Positions 26,001 through 38,491 of a DNA stretch of 64,000 nucleotides are shown here, piece by piece. The stretch's first letter is position 1; every line of letters starts with the position of its first letter. Source of the DNA: Lingula anatina (Eukaryota; Brachiopoda; Lingulata; Lingulida; Lingulidae); NCBI RefSeq assembly GCF_001039355.2, contig NW_019775714.1:144574-208573 (forward strand). The letters are read 5' to 3'. Below the pieces are notes generated by a model that saw only the letters and a list, made by a program, of their open reading frames with translations, was not told where the DNA came from and did not search any database. The translations under genes were made by a program, and so were the position numbers.

Positions 26001-28428
26001 GCGGACAGTAACAGACGCGGGCCTGGAAGACGACCCTTCCAATCCCTTCCAGGTCTTTTGTTTTTCGCGCTGTTTCACATGTGTTTTAATCGCATGTTCG
26101 TTGAACGGTGAGCGTCTGAGAGATATGGCGGCCTGTTTGTTTGTAAACCCGGTGCCACCAAACTCTAATGCACAAATCTGACCTTCACAGCTGTTGATAT
26201 TGTATAATTCAGACGCTGTAATCTTGGACCGTGTGCTGATTTTTAAGACTCAGTGCGTCTTGTTCAAGTGTATTTCTCAAGTAAGTACATTTTCTAAATT
26301 ACTTTTTTTATCTAAAAGGATAGAAAATCTGGCTGAGAAACTGGCTTTCTGGCATAAAGAAATGCAACCTGCGGTCGTATGACTAATGCTTTATAATAGA
26401 CAGGAGAGAGAAAAGGAAGAATTTTCTGATCACCTGATATCTTGAACGCCTAAAAATTAATGAAGCTGAAAAAAAAATGATTCATACTTTTTACCATGAT
26501 TATATAATTTTGTCAAGTTCTAGTATGTTTTTTCCAGACAGTGCATAATGTCAACTCATGGAGACTTACGAACTTACACTGAGTGACTCTGATATGTAAT
26601 CAGTGTGTTAAAACTTGGTACGAACACCTTAACCAATATAAAGAGAGAATTCCCATTAGGCCTCTACTGCGTCTAGTGTCGAGTTCCTTTATTGACTGCT
26701 ATCTGCTATTGACGATAAATGGAAAGTTGCAAAATTATTTGTTTCCTACTGTTATAGGCCGATTAATATAGCGAACAAACCAAGAAACCGACTCCTTCAC
26801 TGGATGTTATCCTTCGTGTAACAAATCTTGAATCAATACATTATGTATTTGAGATTACATATGTAAATATGTGTCAGACGCTTTTTTTCTGAAACAACCT
26901 AAATGGAAAAGTATAATAAAATGTTTCTGTTAGGATTCTGCTAAGGTTATACAGCAATTATATTTCAACTAATATTTTTATTTAGCTCATAGATTTAATC
27001 TCAGATAGGCTAGCACACGATAGCTATAGAACCATTTAAAACGAAAAGAAATGCCCAAACCAATTCCGTGACGATGTTGATTCGTGTTAATTCTATCCAA
27101 CTTCTGACATTTTCACCCCAAACCGTGAAAAAGTAGAATAACTGATCAATAAATATCAGTTTATATTAAACGCAATTTCTTAGCGTAACAAGCATCATGA
27201 TTATAATAATTAATCGTTTTCTTTTTTCCACTCTTGGGCGTTCCTTCGGTTCCTGGATTAAAAATCCGGAACACTGAAAAATAAATCATATATTAACAGA
27301 GTATGTATTGCGAGGGTATTAACATCTGTCATATTGTTAAATTAAGGTGGTGACAAGGCGTGCCAATACAATGCTGAATATGACATTTCCAGCAAGCGAG
27401 ATCGTGTAATCCTTTCACTCTGATGCTACAGTTCTTGGCAATAGTGTGCGTGTCACGTAAATGTATCTTGGATATCAAACGTTGCTATGTACGGTTACGC
27501 ATTTTAATAATCAGATTTGCGTCCATTGACTCTGGATAATTCTTTCAAGTCAATAATAACACCATGAAATACCGGATAATGATGTCCATCAAGCTATTTA
27601 TTCTTATTCTGGGCTAAATTATAATTCAACAATTTTACAGTGCTTACCGATTACTACTTCAAAACGCAAAATAAATCTATGAGCATGCGTTTTAAAAAGA
27701 AGAAAATTATTCAGATGGCTTACACCAAGCGAACATCTACGTTCATTTCTGGCAATTTCGTTTTACGTGAACCTGAAGTAGGCATTTCATAACTTTATAA
27801 AATTAGCACCGGGTCATCCAAACATTAACACAGTTTGTCAAAAAACGCTTATGATGGTAATGATGATAAAAGAAATATTTTCCACTACCATTTACGACAT
27901 TTATACGCAAGGGGTACATTATACATGTATATGATTGACAACATCGCGCTACATTCAAAACAGGTGAATCCATTACCAAAAATACTATACCATAAATTGA
28001 TTGAAGTGTTAGTCAAAGTTGAAAGTTTTCATTGCAGATCAGATGCAGCACAATTGTGTTCTCTCGAGCATCCGACGCACAGAAGCAAGAGTAAAAAAAA
28101 ACAAAATTACAGTTACAAACAAAGCCCTATAGACTTTCTTTAATCATAAATTGGGCCTAGTTAGACCAAGGCAGACCGGTGATGGGGGGAGCTTTAGTTA
28201 TGTACAGTCCTGTTTGTAGACGGTTATTCAGAGGACGGGGTATTCAAATACATTGAATGAAGGAGCTTTCATTTTATTCTATTTTCCTGTTTAAAATGTC
28301 AAAAACACAATTACCAATTGTACATTCTCAGAAACCAAGCGCTTCATTTCCACGGACTCATTTCCCAAGAACAAGCAGATAGATTCCTACTAGGACAAAA
28401 TATGTTCATACATTTTCCTACACAAAAG
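22743..28428 (+). repeat. 5.7-kb segment, second copy
   Basis: This is the second copy of the tandem pair. Matching positions are offset by about 5,684-5,704 bases. It differs by a shorter (GA)n at 24396-24413, a roughly 15-base insertion near 27304, and a longer (ATT)n at 22959-23025. Unlike the first copy it continues without a gap into unique sequence after about 28428. No gene is recognised inside it. Confidence 0.9.
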
Positions 28429-29199
28429 TTTTGTCTAAATGCCATCACATACTGGCCCGTTATGAATTTATTGATTTTTTTGTGTTTATGATATAATATT
28501 GCAATAATAATTGAATGAAATAAAAGGGTTATGAATAAATTTTCAGGTAACATTTCTAAATATAAAAACACATTAGGAAAAACAATCGGGGATTGTTTCT
28601 GATGAATTTAAAATTCAAATTTCAAAAAATGTCCAAATGCAGAAAAAAAAGGTGCAATAACGGCAAAAACAAGGCTTCTCATAGTTATGTCTATTAATAT
28701 TCTTATTTGTTTGTTTAAAACAAATCTGATAAAATGACATTAAAAGCCAAATTAATTGTCATTGGGGTATAAATGCCGAGACAGGATATAATAATTTGGT
28801 CTGGTAACATTTTACAAAACTTACGTCAACTCAATTATTAACGCGGCATTGTACAAAAATTAATTCCACGTGAAATGAACTATAGGAGTTCCATAAATTG
28901 TCTATATTAATATATATATTTATGTCTATCTTGTCAATAATCTTAAACCATCAGACAAAGATCATGGGTAATTTCCTGTCGAGAATCGCTTTTCTATACA
29001 ATGATATGTAAAGGTGAAGGGGGAGAGAGAAAGAGAGAGAAGATATCATCATGGCGCATTCAAAGCATATTGTAGTATCCACGTCCAAAGAACACTGTTA
29101 TCATATACCATTATCGGCTATGTCTCTTTCACCGCGTAACCATGTGTAATAAAAGTTGAAGAAGATGGAAAACTGTTCAGTAGCCATGAATGCGAGTCA
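28429..29199. other. Non-coding sequence left of six3/6
   Basis: AT-rich sequence with a short GA tract near 29021-29041. No gene recognised. Confidence 0.5.
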
Positions 29200-29532
29200 A
29201 ATCTTCTCGGTGACATCGGTACAGCATTTCACGAAAGATGATACTTAAAGAGCTGTCTGTGCCTCTTAACGAGATGGTCATCCCGTATTCGTGAAGCGCG
29301 TGGCATCTGAATAGAGCCCAGTGTAATTCCACGGAAATTTAATTAAGGTGTCAATTGGTCTCTACCCCCCGGCCCAGTAACGCCGGTTCAACTACCTGCC
29401 AAAGTTTGGTCAACTTTCAACCTGTAATCTGAGAGCCGGAATACGTTGATTATCTTCGAGATGTTAATGATGATACAATTGAAGATAAACGAGGGTCATT
29501 ACAGGTGGGAGGGGGAAGAGGGAGGGTGGGGG
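29200..29532 (+). promoter_or_regulatory. Candidate upstream enhancer of six3/6
   Basis: A complex, repeat-poor stretch 1.5-1.8 kb before the start codon contains TTTAATTAA, AAGGTGT (T-box half site) and TGTAATCT (Otx-like), and ends in a G-rich tract at 29507-29532. Motif matches are short, so this is only a candidate. Confidence 0.25.
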
Positions 29533-29775
29533 AAGAGCACAATGCGGGATGGCATTAGAACATGTATTACGTAGAATTAGTCACACGTAAGTGTAGCACC
29601 AAGAGAAAGATTAGATATTATCTCGGTGAACTCGTTGACATGTTTGTTTTCTATCAGGTGTATCGGTGACAAAGTTAAGGAAAGAACAAAAACTAGTAGT
29701 GTGATTTGTTAAATACTTGTTTGAAATTGATATAATGAAATTTCTATAGGGGCGATTTATCTTAGATAATTAAGA

Positions 29776-29950
29776 TACAAACAAGATTGGAAATTATTTT
29801 AATATGATCGGATTTAAAGTGCTTGTGTCAGAGAACAATGCAAAGAAACGCATTTTACAAAAATGTGTAATATTTAACAAGATTGGGAATGATCGGATTT
29901 GACGTGCTTGTTGAAGAGAACAGTGCAAAGAAACGTATATTACAAAAATT
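29776..29950 (+). repeat. Diverged tandem duplication, about 75-90 bp unit
   Basis: Two units share ACAAGATTGG, TGATCGGATTT, GTGCTTGT and GCAAAGAAACG (about 29780-29866 and 29876-29950). The first carries a short insertion. Confidence 0.8.
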
Positions 29951-30699
29951 AAAAAATAAGATTGCTTGAGAGTGAAGATCATTCCGGTCCGAACTGCAGG
30001 GTGAATATGTACTTCAAAGACAAATAAAGAACCCATGCGTATGTTCTAAATGTGGTGAATTACTGAAATATAACAGCTCTTCGCGCTTCTCTAAAATGTT
30101 TAGATATAAAAAATGATGGAGGAAAATTTACCTTTTTATGATAAAATTTATTATTGGTAAGATCCTTCGTCAAAACTTTATTTTCCATCCTCATTTTAAT
30201 TCAAGCGTTGGTATTCCAGATCTGTAAATCCCGGTAATATTTTCATTTGTAGCATAAAAAAAAAACACAAGCAAAGAAACCCCATCCCTACGTCTGTAAT
30301 TATTACGCATGTCAAATCCCAAATCGATTCATTCCTTCAAGTTTGGCTCTACTTGGTCTTCTCGCGGGAGTTAGCTGGGTTTTCTGTCATTTTGATTTCA
30401 ATCAGTTGGAGTCTAACGTACCCAGTGCGCCACAAGCACAGCCCGGCTTTACCATCTACCAGTCGGTTTATTCTACGTATTCCAATTCATTTTTCTTATT
30501 ACAAAACAGATCTTTGCATACGTACACATTGATTTTCATTTATAAAAACTGCATTACTCTAACTTGTCTCCACTGTGGTCTCTACCCATTTAGACTAAAT
30601 TATTGCGACAACGCACTTGTAACAGTAGGAATGCAAATATTTTAGCAAAAAGGTAAATCTTATCCTCTAATCCACAGTATGTATACGCTAAGCTTTGTG

Positions 30700-30770
30700 A
30701 TTGGCAGGGTTCGATCGCTGATTGACAGCGTCGCTATGCCAACGGGTCAAAGGTGAGGCGCTCAGCCAAT
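30700..30770 (+). promoter_or_regulatory. Paired CCAAT boxes upstream of six3/6
   Basis: An inverted CCAAT box (ATTGG) lies at 30700-30704 and a direct CCAAT at 30766-30770, about 230 and 160 bases before the proposed start. A GC-box-like TCCGCCCC sits near 30871. CCAAT boxes at these distances are typical NF-Y sites; binding here is inferred. Confidence 0.35.
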
Positions 30771-30903
30771 GGGAGCGCAGCGAGATTAACAATACACCAA
30801 AGTTGATAAATAAGCTAGAGATTAGAAGATGAGATCCAGATTGGAGTGACACCTCACTGTGTTGGGAGACTCCGCCCCTGTATTTAGCCTGACTAAAGTC
30901 GAG

Positions 30904-30932
30904 TATAATAGTGTGGTGAGGCTGCTATCAGT
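30904..30932 (+). promoter_or_regulatory. Putative TATA-like box and initiator of six3/6
   Basis: TATAATA lies at 30904-30910 and TCAGT, the arthropod-type initiator consensus, at 30928-30932. With +1 at the A at 30930 the TATA-like box starts at -26, slightly closer than the usual -31 to -30. This start would give a 56-nt 5' leader. The consensus matches are seen; the start site itself is inferred. Confidence 0.45.
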
Positions 30933-30934
30933 AG

Positions 30935-31621
<687 letters not shown>

Positions 31622-33762
31622 TAGGAATATTATATATTGCATTAATGTCATTAGATCTTAGATTTCCTCTTCGCCTCTGTAAAATATGGATGTTTCCATT
31701 ACTTACGATGAATTCGATGAGTAAGAATGTTGTTTGTTAGGCACATTATCATTGAGTCACTGTGGGCAATATTCAACACAATTTACTGAAAATATATTCA
31801 CGTTGTTGATAAAATCATAACTTAAATTCATGCAAAAAAAAACATAAATGAATAATTAAATAAAAAGAAAGAAAGAAAAGGGAAAGCCGTGAAGGAATTA
31901 ACCAAAGAAAGCGGGTGTAAGCAATATTTAAAAAGAAATGTCAGTGAAATAAAAGTGTTAGGTATGGTACACAACAAAGAGCGAACAATTAGGTGAAATA
32001 TGCTGTTACGTGTACATGGAGGCGATGGTACCGGGACTTAACGACTAAGTAAATTACGTATTACCTACTACAATACCGCGTATATTAAAGGTCTTAGGGA
32101 CTCACAAATGTTAGATAAATTTCAGATGAAATGGAAACCAACACAAAGCAAGGGGATTACGATACTATAACGCACCTTGTCATAAATCTGGCTCGCCACC
32201 CCTTCGAGCATGTTTTACCTCCGATTTAACCTGCTTTTAAAGCACGTTTTGTTTTCATACGGCAGTTTAGGCAAGGGATCCCTCCTTTCATTGAAATTGA
32301 ACTGAGAGTCAAAATATTCAGAAAATGAATTTGTAAAATACTGACATTGTTCCTGCGTAATGCTCAAATAAGGATTACTTTCAGACCAAGTAAACGATCC
32401 CGGAGCTAAAATAATGATAATAATCGAAATATCCTCTGCTACAAAACCGCTGTTTCCTTTCAAGCGAGATGGAAAGAGCTGAACTCCGTCAACCCCTAAG
32501 TTTGAAAGTGGCAATCCTGTAGTAGGCAGTCTGCAAAGCAGTGGAGCTACAAAAATGTAACCTATACAAAAACAGTCGGTCTTTTCTTATGGTACTTGTT
32601 TACATAAGAAACATGGCTGTAATTTAGAAATATTTTTCTCCAAGATTAAAAATGGAATTCATGTCTTTGTATTTAAAAAAAAGAAAGGTTTCATTCGTTT
32701 TTGAATAATGTATGTTTTATTTCCGTGTTCGAAAGAGTGTGAAATAATTATTTTTATATTTCTAAAAATACAGAAAATCTTATTCGTTTTGTCACTAACT
32801 AAAAAGAAATGAAAATATTTAATACTTGATGAAAAAATTAAATCAACAACAATATAAACACATAGGATAATATGATTAATTTATTTCAATCAGCTGTTTA
32901 TTTACAACATTGCCGTCAGATTGATGGCCGAGGTGACGGTACAGATATACGTGTCTGGCGTTTCCTCGCCATTTTCCGATATATAGAATTCTTACTTAAC
33001 CGTAATTGAAAACACACAACACTAATCCCATACGATCAGCCGAGCTAATCTTTACGGGTTCATTAACTCGAGAGTACATTGCGAGTCATCTACTGCTTCT
33101 AAAACAAATAACTTACCACTTCCGCCGCCATTGCAAAACGAAATCGCGGGCTTCATACGTAGCTGACGTCTCGCCAACCGTACTGTACCGACGTAGTCCG
33201 TAATACAACCAAAACCACCCACTCGAGAAAAATTGAACTTATTTCCATTCACTGTAGAAGTAAATACGTTAGCTTATTTCTCTTAATGTTCATTTTTATC
33301 CAAAATGCCTGTCTATTGTTTGCGTGATACGTGTTCAAAACGCACATCTGATACCACAAGACCTCAGGCGAAACATAAAAGGTGATATCACTTTGTTTAA
33401 AATTGCCCTTTTGTTTAAGCTCCCACTCACGTCCCTTGTCAGTTAGCTTCTTTTCTAAAAGGTGAAACTGAGATAAGTTCCAAATACATATTTTTGATTT
33501 GAAAATTTTAATTGCAAATATTTGTTTATTACTGATTTCATATTATCCAAAGCAGGACTGAAATGTTGTAATTTTCATATTATTTTCAAATGTTTTTTTT
33601 TTACATCTCTAGACCAGCAGTGTGCGTGCATGTGCTAATTATAAAATGTTTTGATGAACGCATAACAAATAAAATATTCTACAGGACAGTAAAGATAATT
33701 GATTAATGTCATAATTCTAATTTTAAAAATATAAGTTTTGACATTTTTATTCATTTATTTAT

Positions 33763-33767
<5 letters not shown>

Positions 33768-33835
<68 letters not shown>
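33768..33835. repeat. (AT)n microsatellite in the six3/6 intron
   Basis: About 34 uninterrupted AT units. Confidence 0.97.
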
Positions 33836-33836
<1 letters not shown>

Positions 33837-36300
33837 TACCTATCTATTTATTGATTGATTTATCTGTTTATCTATTTTTTATCTATAACCTTATCTTTAA
33901 ATTAAAAACTACGTTGCATAATCATTATCTTTTGTATTGATTTTAAGAGACTTTCAAACCAGTCTTTTATGTGTGCAAGGCAATGCTTAGTTAATGATTA
34001 TGATCACGTCAATGTAAACTATATAAATATACTCAAGCCGCATGCGACTGGTGAAAGAGAGAAAAAGTCGCGCCACTGAATGAAGAGACTGCGGACGTTC
34101 ACGCGTGCGTGTCTCTATCGCTAATAGACCACTCTCGGGAAGCGCAGAACAATGTAAAAAAAGCACCATTTTCTGCTTTACCAAAGAGCCAAAGAAATTG
34201 ACGTCAAATGAAAATGGTTCAACTTTTTCCATCTTTCGAGCTATTAACCCTGTTCGTGTGTGCTTGAAACTAACAAAGACGTCCACCAGAGTTTGACTGA
34301 GGAAACATCTCTACCATCACTCGGAGCGCTTTGTCTGGTCCCCTTTTGAAACTGGAGAGAATACAGTTGAACTTGCATGATCTCAGCGACGACAGACTAG
34401 AAATTAAATTACACAGGAACCGCATGCAAGCTTCTATAAATGTATTGATATTTGTTAGGATCGTCAGTCGTAATCCTCTCCGTGTCAATGATATTAATGG
34501 TTTCCTAAAAACAAGGCGGGGGACTTTACCATGAAAATCCGCTTTCGCGCACAGAAAGTAGGGGCTTATCTTACATATTTCAGTCGTATCAATTTGCTCC
34601 TAAACCTATTCAGCTAAGTTTTCACGATCTCCCAGATTAATTGTGTTCAGACAGGTATACGTCCATTACGCCACTTCCTTGCTTACTAGGCCAGTCTGGA
34701 CATTGGTTCTGACATCATTTATACTATTATACCAATTTCGATTCTCTTCGATTCTGAGAGATCAAGATGGCCAAAAAAGCCCACATAGTCCTAATTTGGC
34801 CAATTCGATCGCCAGCAGCCCTCTGTGAATTTGGCAGAATTTTTATTTTCCAGGGAATCTTGGAAGCGTGTCCATGATGTTTGTTTCGGAATTAATTTCG
34901 TGGCCAGCAGTGCAAATATGGCCATGTTTTCCTAAATTGATTAAGTTAACATTAGGTCAGGTTGTTCTCAAGTAACTTTCGCTTCATTCCCTTGTGCATA
35001 TTTACCGCCCTTATTGGCGACAAAGCTAGACACAGGCTATAGCCCAACTTACGAACCTTTAGCAAACTATCGTTACTCCTGTCCACAAACAAAGACAACA
35101 GTAACAGAGCTACAAGCTCGAAGTCTCGTACTGACTTGACGTCAGAGAAGTGCTTCCATTATTCATCTTTATAATCTAAACAAAAATGGGTACACGTACT
35201 TGTCTCAAAAAGAAGCAATTCGCACCAACTGCGAAAAATTAGAAATACGTTCATTTTTAAGTTGATATTTTTTAATTGATAATTTATTCTATTGGCAGAT
35301 ACTACTTTTTTTCGACTAAAAATTTTGCTTTGAAGTTGGTGCTTTTATCTTTTTCCTGAAAGTAGCCATCAGCCAAGCCCTCTTCTGGTCCCCAGTGTGT
35401 TATGGTCAGTACGGGTAGGTGTTGCCCCCACAAGAACACTAAGATTTCCACATCACAGAGGGCTGGTATGTCAACAAATCTATCCCCGTGCGGTCAAAAT
35501 TTTACCATCTGAAGGATAAACGGCGTCAAACCATGGTTTAGTTTATATAAGGGACAAATACGCGTTACACCAGATATTACACAACATCGCGATAGGCACT
35601 GGCGTATCATCGAACCTCGTGTTTGCTCAAATGATCAGCCGTGATTGATTATCAAAACGGATCCATTATCCCCCCGAGTAGCACCCCGAACATGCCGACC
35701 TCAGCGGGCACCTGTGTCCAATCTTAAGTTAGGATTTTCCTCTAATTTGGTGACGAGCTTCTGTTATTTGTCACCGGCCGTAATCTGCTGGGGACAGAAA
35801 ACTTACTCACTAGCAGCTTTTGGAGATATTTCACCTGGGCAGTAATTACTATGGCAATTAAGACCACCTTACATAACGGTGTGCGTTCCATGCCACGGAT
35901 GAAGTCGTTTGCCAGCATATTTGGCCAGCGTTATTATCCGATTTAGCTAAACTAGTTTGGTCACTGAAAATATTTTGATAATTTAAGCACTCCTCGAAAC
36001 AAGCCTTAGATATTAATTTCGTTAAATGGCTCTTTAATTATCTACAACGGAAAAAAAGAAATGAGAGACAGCACTATTTTATTTGCGGTGAATGAAAACT
36101 TGAATGGGATTGTTTTAATGATTATAGCCAATTTTAATTAATATCCTTTCCTATTGTATGTATATACTCTAGTTTTTATCTAAACATAAGATACATATAA
36201 TATTTTTTACTATTGCTGTTCAAAATAAGAAGAAGACAACATTGAAAATGTGGTAAATATCAGGGCTATTAGATCATACAATCATACAACTGTCGCCTCA

Positions 36301-36315
36301 CCCCCCCCCCCCCCC
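36301..36315. repeat. C15 homopolymer in the six3/6 intron
   Basis: Uninterrupted run of C. Confidence 0.95.
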
Positions 36316-36439
36316 AAGGCCCCAGCTTATAGTCCTTCCCGTCAGATAAAATTCAGAGAGACCAATAACATGCAATTCCGCGTCAACGCCAACGGAGCGA
36401 ACCGCATAAAAATCTGAAAACGTTTTGATAATTTGAGCT

Positions 36440-37260
36440 TTCAAACAGCGTATGTGTGTAGCTTTAAGACTACTTACTCAAATAATGCGTTCATTAACTG
36501 AACGTAACCGACAGTTAGCGGGAGATAATTTGCCCAGTTCTTTCGTAGTTCTGCAAATTATCCCTCGTTGGGCCTTGTGTGTTTATGGACCCCATTGAGG
36601 TGTGCATTGCACCTCCACTGTAATTATCCCAAGCAATTTTGCTAATTGAAAACGAAAATAAAGAAAATCACTAAGGCCAGGCCCTTCTGTTGCAGAAAAT
36701 TTGTCTCTCGGCTGCATTTGAATGCAAACTGCATTCTGCAAAATATGTTCCATTTGTGAAGCGTTTATGATACGAAGAGACAAACGAATAAGAACGTTAT
36801 TTGCGAGCAATCAATGTAGATTTGGCATTCACACTAATGGGTATGAATTTCAGATCCCACGTTGAATTGGAAATTTCACAGCACGCTCTTGTTTCCGATG
36901 CAAGTTTCATTAGTGAGAATGCAGTTAATTCGTGAATCACTCGGCGAAAATTTTCCGAGTAATTTCACAGCCTAAACGATACATCGAATTTACGTTCTCT
37001 CTGTAATCCATTTTGAAAATTGTTCTCTAATTGTTTTAGTAGGTTTCAGGAAATAGTGGGCTTCCCAGCGAGTGAGAAGTAAATTATGATCGGCTCGTAT
37101 GTGGTTTATTGATGTGTAATTTTTCGTTGCGATTTGGGGAAGGATTTATCAGAAAACAAACAATTCTTACGCTCGAACGCGCCTGGCTATTGATCATAAA
37201 TGATGACACGGACATTTGTGGTTATGTTAAGGTTTATTCGTCAGTGATGAAATTAACCAG
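36440..37260 (+). promoter_or_regulatory. Candidate intronic regulatory element
   Basis: This part of the intron is complex and lacks simple repeats. It contains GATAATT at 36524-36530 and its reverse complement AATTATC within 36556-36564 and 36622-36630. It also has TAATTA, an Oct/Sox-like TTTGAATGCAAA and a near-palindrome at 36597-36615. Regulation of six3/6 is inferred from position and texture only. Confidence 0.3.
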
Positions 37261-38262
37261 CAGACGAACATTTTTTTTCGTCAAAATACCAAAACATGAA
37301 TGATGAAAAATTGTAACAAATGTGGAAAACATTATACAATACAGAAAACTAAATTATCCATTTAAGTATTTTGGCTTTAAAACACATAGTTTTTTTATGT
37401 GAACTATGTTGCAGCCTTGTGTAATGTAATTACTAAAGGCTGTGTCTAAGTGTGATCGAAACTCGTTACATATAGTGCAGCGTCAGCGGCTGCTTGGGAA
37501 GGTTGTTCTTAATTCACACACATGCGGATCGCCTCTCCTGATCAATTTTCTTACATAAGAAGCATTTTAATTCTGTCAAGAAATGGAACAGTGAAAGTGC
37601 ATTGCTGGCATATATCTGCTACCCTCTCCAATATCGGCAGCATCGGTCCTTATTCTATCTAAACTTTCCTCCCACAGAAACATCAGTTTCGACCGACTAC
37701 TGTTTTATTTTGTAACCTACTGAATCACAACGAAATAATTATCGGGAGAGTATTAAAAATCATAAAATGACAAAAATAAAAACTGTCAGAGCTGCTTAAG
37801 AGATTATGGCTTTTCGGGGATATTTTCCAGGTCGATGAAATCCGTAATTTTGATCCAGATATATCCGGCTGGGGCCTACATTGACTTGACATCTTGGTAG
37901 ATTAAAGAGAAGAAACGCTATTAACTATTCATGTCTTTGTGGCGTTTGCAATACTTGCCAGCACACGCGATGGCAAATAAGATATTCGCAAAAACTGGCT
38001 CTCTGTAAATTTATGAACACTCGTGAAGTAAATTGTGTTTTATAGTGCCCGTGATTTCCCCTTTCATTTTGACAGGGAACTGTGCATGTATGTAACACGC
38101 TTAAAACGTAAATCGCGGTTCATTACATTAAATGATAAATGCGGAAATGTATATTTTTGATCCAAATGGCGTTGAATTATACATGAAAATATGCCCTGTA
38201 ACCAGGCACTGATATGAGCATTATCGTTATAGATAAAACGTCATGTATTTGGTATTTTCCAG

Positions 38263-38491
38263 ATATCAGCACCATCACAGTAGGCTGGGAGCTTCTTCGC
38301 CGGTAGAAGGTGCTACAAAATTTTACGACGACCACAAAGCGGACACAACGTCAGAGTCGTTATGCTCATCGCCGCCAATATCGCCGGGAGGGCCGGAGAT
38401 GCCCGATCTCCCCGAGACCCCGCCCCCACTGCCAGACTCCCCACAACACGATGTCAGAGACGCTACATCCCCGTCGTCATCGACGTCGTAA
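38263..38491 (+). CDS. six3/6: Six3/6 homeobox transcription factor, coding exon 2 (C-terminal tail)
   Basis: The acceptor TATTTTCCAG ends at 38262. The first base of this exon completes the split codon AG|A for Arg212, and the frame then stays open for residues 213-287 to TAA at 38489-38491. Joining after KNR at the end of the homeodomain fits the intron position known for vertebrate Six3. The tail starts YQHHHSRL and becomes Ser/Pro-rich and acidic (about 246-287, with SSPPISPGGPEMPDLPETPP and a Ser/Thr end). No known domain is visible. C-terminal tails of Six3/6 proteins are poorly conserved between phyla, so assignment rests on the splice join, frame and position. The next AG, at 38268-38269, would shift the frame. 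The complete protein is 287 residues, within the range of the family (vertebrate Six6 about 246, Six3 about 332). A further unrecognised alternative 3' exon is possible. Confidence 0.85.

Noticed and set aside
30343-30645. 100-codon frame just upstream of six3/6
   Set aside because: It begins at TTG rather than ATG and has no recognisable domain.
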